This document shows positions 57,501-64,000 of a DNA stretch of 64,000 nucleotides, piece after piece. Made by a program: the position numbers and the translations under genes. Position 1 is the stretch's first letter, and each line of letters starts with the position of its first letter. This DNA is from Actinernus sp. WN-2022 (taxonomy: Eukaryota; Cnidaria; Anthozoa; Actiniaria; Actinernidae), in NCBI GenBank assembly GCA_030867875.1, contig JAOWCC010001501.1:23557036-23621035 (forward strand), given 5' to 3'. A model generated the notes under the pieces. It saw only the letters and a program-made list of their open reading frames with translations, was not told where the DNA came from and made no database searches.

Positions 57501-57785
57501 ATGGCGGACCTCATGGAAGCTATCCAGTTCGCCCTTGCAAAGCTTAAAATACAGTTTTCTTTAAAAACTAAATACTTGGAAGCTATTCGAGTAATTAGTA
57601 TCGATAAGAAGGACTGTTTCTGTGTCCTTCCGACCGGTTATGGTAAATCGTTAATTTACCAAAGATTACCGTTTGAGTTTAATGCTCTTCAAGGTTCATC
57701 CAACTCAATCGTGGTCGTCATATCTCCTCTCAACGCAATTATCGAGGAGTGCACAGAACATGCTGATTTTCAGCTGCTGGATTAG
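57501..57785 (+). pseudogene. RecQ-like helicase N-terminal fragment
   Basis: From ATG 57,501 the frame reads MADLMEAIQFALAKLKIQFS and includes helicase motif I (CVLPTGYGKSLIYQRLPFEF) and motif Ia (IVVVISPLNAIIEE), as in RecQ-family DNA helicases. It stops after 94 codons, well before the DEAH motif II, the helicase C-lobe and the RecQ C-terminal domain. A possible decayed remnant (TIVVISEAH) lies near 58,030. The fragment starts 74 bp inside the left terminal repeat. It is either a captured first exon or the relic of a transposon-encoded helicase. Confidence 0.75.
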
Positions 57786-58330
57786 ACATCGCGCAGAATT
57801 CTATTGCTCTCGGCGACATGTACTTACGGCCGAGAGGTTAAAGTGAGGACGGAATAATTATAACATTGCTAATTAATTCTGCGGGAGAGCGATTGTTATT
57901 GGCTTTTGACAAATCGGTTTGGGAATACTCTACTCCCACATCACATGAAGCACATGTCAATCACTGTCAACTGCTCGCTTCATGGGAATACGGGACTCCC
58001 AAAGCTCGTTAAAGAAGGTCATCACACTAACTATTGTTGTTATATCAGAAGCCCATTTGTCATTACCGCCCCTGAAGTTCAAAAGCAAAGCCTTTCGTCT
58101 GTTCGACCTTGTTATTTCCTTGGTGGGCCAATTACACAGATTCAGACTTAAAACTTATCAATTCGAAGTTTAAGATACCTTGTTTTTGTAAATTTTGGGT
58201 TAAATCCATGATTCGAATCGCCGCTTAGTTTATCTCTGAGAAATTAAAGAATCGTGTTGGTTTACTTTTTTCCTATGAATCGTATAAAACGGAGTAAGTT
58301 ATAACTTTGAGATCGCCGGTGCGATGTTTT

Positions 58331-59390
58331 TAGCTTTTAAATACTTCTAGAGCACGTATAAACATGAGCAACATCGCAATTTGAAGCTTGAATTATTCTG
58401 AATAGAACGTTATGATTTGCTTTTGACGCGCTAAGATTATAGTTTTTATTTAAAGCTCACTAAGATTTGTTTTGTCGCGGTTACCTTTTACTCAGCTTTA
58501 GTTGGAACGGTCCTTTGCCGCCAACTCGGCTGGGCGATTTTTTTAGCTTTTAGATACTTCTAGAGCACGTACGAACATGAGCAACGTATCAATTTGAAGC
58601 TTGAAATATTTCAAACATAAGTTTAACAATTGCTTATGACGCACAAATGTTATTTTACAGGTATTTTGATCTTTGGTTTTGAACTTAACGGCACAATGGC
58701 CCTGTGCCGCTCTATCTTCCCATTTCACACTTTTAGATAAGGTAATTACAACGTTCTAATTGTATGCTTCTAATTGAATGCTTCCGTTGAGACAATATTC
58801 AAACAGACCCGCGTTCGGCTATTGTTTATCTGGCTCGTGCCACTGTTCGTTTCAACGTAAATAGACAGCTAACTGTCAACTTAACATTTAGTTCAGAAAA
58901 AATCTAGTACGAACATGGCAACCCGCTCAAGACATCCTCCCGGTTACTACAAATCACGATTTTTTTTAGCGTTTAAATCCTTCTAGAGCACGTACGAAAA
59001 TCAGTGACGTCTCATTTTGAAGCTTGGAATATCTTGAAGTCAACTTTATGATTTGTGTTTGACGCGCAACATCATAGTTTTTATTCAATACTTTCTAAGA
59101 TTTGTTTTGTTGCCGCTCTTGATTTTAACTAGGCTTTAGTTTGAATGGAATCTGCCGCCAACAGCCGTACGATTTGTTTTAGCTTTTAAATCCTTCTAGA
59201 ACACGTACGAACATGAGTTACGTCTCATTTTAGAGCTTGAACTAATTTAAACGTAAGTTCAAGATTTGCTCATGACGCGCAAGTGTTATTTTAACAATAA
59301 TTTTGAGCTTTAGTTTCGATCTTACAACACCGTGGCTCTGTGCCGCTTATAAATGTAAAATACATTCGCATATCAGAATAACATCCAAAA
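58331..59390. repeat. Internal tandem repeat, dimeric ~640-bp period
   Basis: The block AGCTTTTAAATACTTCTAGA with following GCACGTACGAACATGAG occurs at about 58,331, 58,546, 58,968 and 59,180, giving A-B-A'-B' order. The A and B halves differ in their 3' parts (TAAGATTTGTTTTGT versus GTGCCGCT). Confidence 0.75.
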
Positions 59391-59559
59391 TATCACGCCC
59401 GGCAGATTTCATGGATTTTTCCCTTTTTCCTCCAAGCAGTCAAAAGATTTCTTTGATATTGTGTTCGTTTGGGAAATTAGAATTTAGACTTTCCCAAACG
59501 AAAATATGAATGATTTGTTTTTCGTATCACAGCAAAAGACCTATTCTTGGTTTGCATGT

Positions 59560-59705
59560 GACGTCAGGACGGCCATGCTGGTGGACGTTAAACAAAAGAT
59601 TCTTCATTAGCGTCTCTTGTTCGTCCACCAGTCTTCATTAGCGTCTCTTGTTCGTCCACCAGCATGTTTTTGTCTGTTGATTCTCCTGGGATTGATTGCA
59701 AACCA
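59560..59705. mobile_element. Nested copy of the palindromic short transposon
   Basis: CATGTGACGTCAGGACGGCC through CTTCATTAGCGTCTCTTGTT to GGGATTGATTGCAAACCATC matches the 22,951 family. A 33-bp internal segment (GTCTTCATTAGCGTCTCTTG and on) is duplicated. Confidence 0.7.
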
Positions 59706-60657
59706 TCAATTAGACATTTCATTGCGTTGATATTTTTTTTATTACGAGTTGTTGTTTACCGGATAATTGGAAGCGTGCCGTTACTTGCAGAATTCTATGG
59801 CAGTTTTTATATCCTTTGATGTGCTTTTTTTTTGCGAAGAAGTATGTTGTCAAACTGTTTGCGAGTTGTTGTTTACCGGTGACAATGGATTTCTTGGCTG
59901 CAATTAACAAGTGTTAGAATTATCTCTGGAGATCAAAACTGGCACGGTGACGTTATTCAATTAGATGAATGACCAGTCGGTTCCAAATGACATCAGTGAT
60001 ATGTTAACATATCGTCTTTAGGAGGCGGAGCTACAACTGAAGGAGGCGGAAACAGATTAACTGAAGCGTAGAAGCGCGCATATTCAAATGAGGATTTCAG
60101 CAGCCATCTTTGAGAGATTTCATGAAGGTGAAATTAAACCTTAAAAACATATTACTAATCGTGGTCGGTTGGCGCTGAAACTTGGCAGTAAAGGCCTTCA
60201 GGATATGTTCATGATTTTGCGCCCTTTTGGTTTTTAGAAGAGGTTTTTATTTGTTCGTAGATCGCTCTCGCATATCACTAGTAGTAAATTTCCCCTTTAA
60301 AACACACGAAAAATCCTGAGGTTCCGTGTCATTTTCATACTCATAAAATATGTGTTAGGTAAAATATTTTGGCGGGATGGTGAAGTTTATCATCTGATCT
60401 ACATTTTGCGCCCTTTTGGTTTTTTGTACCGATTTTCTTTCCTGTTGAAAAAAAAACAAACCTTAAGCCACTATCGCCATTTTGTACTGTTCCTTTGTAA
60501 ATTGGCCGTCCTGTTCTAATTAATTTTCGAATTTGGCGGCGTACTGTAACTTTTAAGACCCGGATGTGTCGCGCCATTCTGCCCGATGACTGCAGGGCTG
60601 ATGGTCGAGGAAGAATAGCCCTATGTATCTGTTGTAGGTTAGCAAGGGCTATAGCGC
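59706..60657. other. Transposon interior, no gene seen
   Basis: GCGCCCTTTTGGTTTTT occurs twice (60,220 and 60,409) and CGAGTTGTTGTTTACCGG twice (59,746 and 59,862), suggesting further old duplication. No coding domain recognised. Confidence 0.5.
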
Positions 60658-61020
60658 TCAGTGCACTCGGCGCGGAATGAGTTTTGATGGTGGATTACTA
60701 GGAGAGCTATAATTTTGCTTTCGACCTCGTTTTAGCCTGGAATTTTGGATCGCCGCGGTTTGATGTTCATGCGATTGCTGAACCATCTCACGAAATTTTT
60801 CGGCAGTTTCAAGAGAGCGTTTGCACGGACAGCATATTTTTGTAGGGTAGGATTCTTCCCAGAAAATGAACGGATGGCTTAGATAAGAACCCAAACTTTT
60901 CCTTAGGTCGCTGTTTAAAATCACTGGGTGATTCGTATCCGATATTACGGCGTTGCAGCAAATACATGTATTTCGATCGAAAAGCTTTTCTGCTGACTTT
61001 TTTTGGCGTAACATCAGCCA
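60658..61020 (-). pseudogene. Cysteine-rich (ZAD-like) N-terminal fragment
   Basis: On the minus strand the frame reads KKSAEKLFDRNTCICCNAVI, then SDLRKSLGSYLSHPFIFWEE, YPTKICCPCKRSLETAEKFR and a basic RLKRGRKQ tail. Two C-x2-C pairs about 45 residues apart and the central pattern resemble zinc-finger-associated (ZAD-type) DNA-binding domains. ATG 61,020 is out of frame with the cysteine segment; ATG 61,014 is in frame. The A7 run between them may mark a one-base shift. No nuclease or zinc-finger array follows, so it looks like an isolated first exon inside the 4-kb transposon. Confidence 0.55.
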
Positions 61021-61441
61021 TTATTGGGTTATAGTCGATCGAAGGGAGATTTTAATTACCTTTCGGCTTTTGCCACCATACATTACAATTATATGAATGT
61101 TTATTAATTAATTCATATGTTTAATCATGTTCTTTTAAAAGGCACATCACTTCATTCTTTATTATTTTCACATATGAATGTTTATTCTTTTGATTATTTT
61201 ACTTTTATTGAAAGAACACCTCAAAACATGCCTTATTTTACTTGTTATGTTTACAACGGAAGTGATTTATCCACTAAGTGAACCGGAAGAAAAGCGCTGT
61301 GCGCAGCACCTGTTCAATTGATTCTTCATCGCGCAGCCGATTTGGCTAGCCAATCAAATTAGAGCCTGTTTCGTGTCTTACCAGAGCCTCTGATTTTTCA
61401 GTTAGTTGAGGAGGCACTGGGAACGAGAATGGGGGAGATGT

Positions 61442-61734
61442 TGTTTTCACGGTTTTGGCACAATCCATACGAATTGCACGATTTATTTATAATTTTACAT
61501 AATTTATGAATTTAATTCGGCGCGTGTTAAGAACAACGTTTGCCGTAAAGTCGCACCAGAGTCGTAATTCCCGACTTGGCTACTGAACTCATGCCGGACT
61601 CGTACCTATTGAATAGGTCGATCTCAATTGCGGCAAACGTCGTACTATCCATGAGCGTATTTCAAAATTAATAGGTTCGACTGAATTAATTTCATGCCTA
61701 TTTCGACGTTTGCCGTAGGCCTAACCTTTTGTAG
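61442..61734. repeat. Right part of the older foldback
   Basis: Contains ACGTTTGCCGTAAAGTCG, GGCAAACGTCGTAC and the exact complement of 56,665-56,685 at 61,702-61,722. Confidence 0.6.
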
Positions 61735-62365
61735 TTCGAGAACGAGATTGTTTCACAAAGGCAGTTCTACTCAGTTATCTTAAGACCCTGAGTGTTGGTC
61801 CGTCCGGTGTTTGAACTAGGCCTGAGCGGATTGTGCTCCTAAAAGTGGCATATTATGCCGCTAGCACTGCTCCAAATTTTGTCGAATTATGCCCAAATTA
61901 TGCCAAAGTTCAAAAATTATGCTCGTAGATTACACAATTATGCTTACAAAAAAACGTTTTTCGAAGACGGCCGTCATTAGTTGATGCGTGGCATTTTTAG
62001 TTGTTCACACAACATTTTATTAGGTGACCTATTTTTCAAAGGTTAAGTCACACTTATAAAGTCAAAACCAGAATAGATAACTAGAAAGTGAAATTCAGGT
62101 ATTTGCTTTGGAAAAATGTAGAATCTAAGCAAAATATACCAGCTAATAATTAGGAAAGGCACTATAAAAGCAATAATAGCATTGCTTTTGGCTTTAATGC
62201 TTCAATTTATGCTACAATCTGGTAATTATGCTCGAGCAGTGCTTCTTTGAAAAATTATGCTCGTTTGCTCCAATTATGCTAGCACAATCCGCTCAGGCCT
62301 AGTTTGAACCCGCGACCTCCCGCACGATAGACCGGAGCTTAACCACTGAGCTAACCGCGTGAAAT
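61735..62365 (-). mobile_element. SINE type C (reverse), interrupted
   Basis: The reverse strand reads a tRNA-like head (CGGTTAGCTCAGTGGTTAAG), B-box GGTCGCGGGTTCAAAC and the family body. The sequence is split at GTTTGAAC by the element at 61,817-62,301. Confidence 0.85.
61817..62301. mobile_element. hAT-like short transposon, 21-bp ends, 8-bp duplication
   Basis: Ends at 61,817-61,837 and 62,281-62,301 are exact complements (TAGGCCTGAGCGGATTGTG at left). GTTTGAAC at 61,809-61,816 and 62,302-62,309 is a perfect 8-bp duplication within the SINE's B box. The interior is rich in AATTATGC(C/T) repeats and non-coding. Confidence 0.92.
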
Positions 62366-62596
62366 CCGAATAGTTTAGTATTTCTCGCCTTTTCTCTAGG
62401 CTAAGTTTCTACCATTTCTCTATTGTCCAGCTAGTATTATTCTCAAGTATGCTGAGCCAGTTAGCTTTTCTGTTATCCTTAATATCTGTGTATTTTATAG
62501 TTTTTTTTTCTTTACCACTGTATTTTATCTAATTTGTACCGTTTTTCTTTATTTGTATATTTATATATCTTTACGTGTTATATAATTATGTTTTGG
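62366..62596. other. Intron-like, no gene seen
   Basis: T-rich sequence without supported features. Confidence 0.35.
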
Positions 62597-62735
62597 GCCA
62601 AATTCTTGGGTTGCAACCAATCCCCAGAGATTCAAATAACAAAGCCATGGCAACCATGTTGGTGGAACTAACAAGAGAAGCTAACGAGGAATATTTTGTT
62701 AATGTCGTCCAACATGGCGCCGATGACGTCACATG
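62597..62735. mobile_element. Diverged copy of the palindromic short transposon
   Basis: ATCCCCAGAGATTCAAATAA, GCAACCATGTTGGTGGAACT, AGAAGCTAACGAGGAATATT, CCAACATGGCGCCGATGACG follow the same order as the reverse of 22,951-23,094. Confidence 0.75.
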
Positions 62736-62892
62736 ATGATGATCTTCCTCTGAAACTGCTGAGTTCGAGTGTGAAGCTATACGTGGGAAATCTATTATTT
62801 CTAGCCAGTTCTGGCAGTGTGTATGCTTTCTTGTTATGTATACTATTATCTCGAATTGAAGCCGAAAATGTTAACAATTAAGAGTTTGAAGT

Positions 62893-63037
62893 AATATATA
62901 CAACACTGGCAGCCGTGTTGTATCACATATCCAAACACTGAGAACTGAACTTGAAAAACGACGCGAAGCGGAGTTTTTTAAACTCAGTTCGAGGTGTTTG
63001 GATATGTGTTACAACACGGCTGATAGTGTTGTATATG
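62893..63037. mobile_element. Hairpin short transposon
   Basis: ATATACAACACTGGCAGCCG and CGGCTGATAGTGTTGTATAT are near-perfect inverted ends. The arms extend about 57 bp (CACATATCCAAACAC) around a GACGCGAAGCGGAGT centre. The hairpin at 37,988-38,091 has a similar plan. Confidence 0.85.
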
Positions 63038-63198
63038 GCTTCTCCAACGAATTTACCATTGAAGAGAAAACGGAGAAGAAAGTGTTTCATCACATAATTA
63101 TCCAAACTCCTTCACGCTTTTGATTTTCTTTGTAATATTCGCATTAATTATTCATGAGTTTGAGAAAGTGATATCTTACCTTGGCAATTGATTTGCAG

Positions 63199-63507
63199 AT
63201 GACTCTCAGACACTGGCTGTTCTAAAAAATGAAGTCACTATCATGGACGCGCTTGAACGTAGGCTGAACCGTAATTGTTCTAATAACTGGAAAAAGCTGG
63301 CTGAGCTGTACATTAAGGACGGCGAAGATTTAAATATCGACGACCTGGAGCCCTTTGAAGATATCAATCGCCCAACAGAAAACTTGATGAAGCACGTGCT
63401 GATACGCATGCCTCCAGAACACGTGTGTGATGTCGAGACCTTAATTAAGCACCTTACGACTATGAAGAGGCCAGACTGCGTTGATATTGTGGCTAAATAT
63501 CTCGAAG
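63199..63507 (+). CDS. Death-domain exon, phase 1-1 (103 codons)
   Basis: Acceptor AATTGATTTGCAG and donor GAAG/GTAAGT enclose 309 bases, phase 1 at both ends. The product reads DSQTLAVLKNEVTIMDALER, then a Death domain: NCSNNWKKLAELYIKDGEDL, DDLEPFEDINRPTENLMKHV, MPPEHVCDVETLIKHLTTMK and PDCVDIVAKYLEG. The W-K-K-L-A core, R-P-T-E-N-L-M motif and final helix are clear. It is a third, distinct Death domain on the same strand; its partner is unknown. Confidence 0.8.
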
Positions 63508-64000
63508 GTAAGTTGGGGGAATGCTGTGACATCTATGCAGTTTGAATGTTTATAAAGGATGTATGAAGGTCCTGTTATAATAGATGATGACTCTAGTTAG
63601 CTGGATAGTTTCTACAACAACAACACATTGACAGTACTTGTGTTATAATTAACAATTTAAAGACAAAGTAAAGAAGATCAGGTTTAAGAAACTAGCTTTA
63701 GGGGAAAGATGGCAGCTGTACATTTGACCACAAAACCTAACAATAAAAATAACACGTAGAAATGCTCTGTTCTCTTCAGTGCTAGTATATTGGCAACAGC
63801 ACTTGTACTGACTTATTTTTTAAGATTTGACAACTGTCCACTGCGATTTTTTTATAACGGATTTAAAGTTGATTCGCTTGGAAGGATTGTGGTAAGAGTA
63901 CAAGCCGCCATGTTTTTCTGTACCGTGCATTACGCGGCAATAATAAGGAAAATAGTTGCTTCTCAGAACGCATATTTGTGCACTTTCCAATTTTTGATTT
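63508..64000. other. Intron-like to window end, no exon seen
   Basis: No acceptor-exon-donor combination could be supported before the window ends. Confidence 0.4.

Larger units (their letters stand above)
57363..61431. mobile_element. 4,069-bp transposon, 64-bp perfect ends, 9-bp target duplication
   Basis: 57,363-57,426 and 61,368-61,431 are exact reverse complements (outer bases CATTCTCGTTCCCAGTGCC). GGGGAGATG at 57,354-57,362 and 61,432-61,440 is a perfect 9-bp duplication. Long ends and 9-bp duplications are typical of Mutator-like elements. No DDE transposase was recognised. It carries a RecQ-like fragment (+) near the left end, a cysteine-rich N-terminal fragment (-) near the right end, an internal tandem repeat and a nested short transposon. 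Confidence 0.9.

Overview
The window looks like a piece of an animal nuclear genome. Genes are split by GT-AG introns, intergenic space is dense with retroelements and short inverted-repeat transposons, and there is a 100-N assembly gap. The gene families (HEPN/NTPase/TPR protein, OTU domain, several Death domains, THAP transposase relative, RecQ-like fragment) and the tRNA-derived SINEs fit a cnidarian, most likely an anthozoan such as a stony coral. The species-level guess is inference; nothing was searched.

Layout. 0-13 kb is mostly mobile-element debris: LINE tails and a broken LINE reverse transcriptase (3.1-4.7 kb), many foldback elements, one decayed coiled-coil coding region (7.5-8.7 kb), a SINE and the N gap. 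13.5-16.9 kb (+) holds the clearest gene, a STAND-type immune-like protein with an N-terminal HEPN_DZIP3-like domain, a P-loop NTPase and 11 nearly identical 42-residue TPRs, broken once by a one-base shift in an A8 run. 20.9-21.6 kb (+) is a truncated THAP protein whose 3' end lies in a near-perfect 400-bp palindrome.

From 24.2 to 63.5 kb (+) there is a scattered series of exons. Nearly all start and end in phase 1: an unrecognised domain split by a nearly intact LINE, short linker exons, an OTU cysteine-protease exon, and three Death-domain exons at 49.9, 55.4 and 63.2 kb. They may form one large gene or several related genes joining ubiquitin editing to Death-domain signalling. The space between them is filled by a decayed LINE (31-32.6 kb, -), a decayed Ty3/gypsy-like pol (33.9-37.8 kb, -) inside a large broken inverted repeat, two tandem arrays (42.6-44.1 kb), and nested transposons (51.5-55.1 and 56.7-61.7 kb).

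The most unusual mobile element is at 57,363-61,431. It has perfect 64-bp terminal inverted repeats and a 9-bp target duplication, and carries a RecQ-like helicase fragment on one strand and a cysteine-rich zinc-finger-like N-terminus on the other. This resembles gene-capturing Mutator-like elements. Target-site duplications also resolve a three-layer nest (SINE, then an inverted-repeat element, then a LINE) at 51.7-53.7 kb and a hAT-like element inside another SINE at 61.8-62.3 kb.
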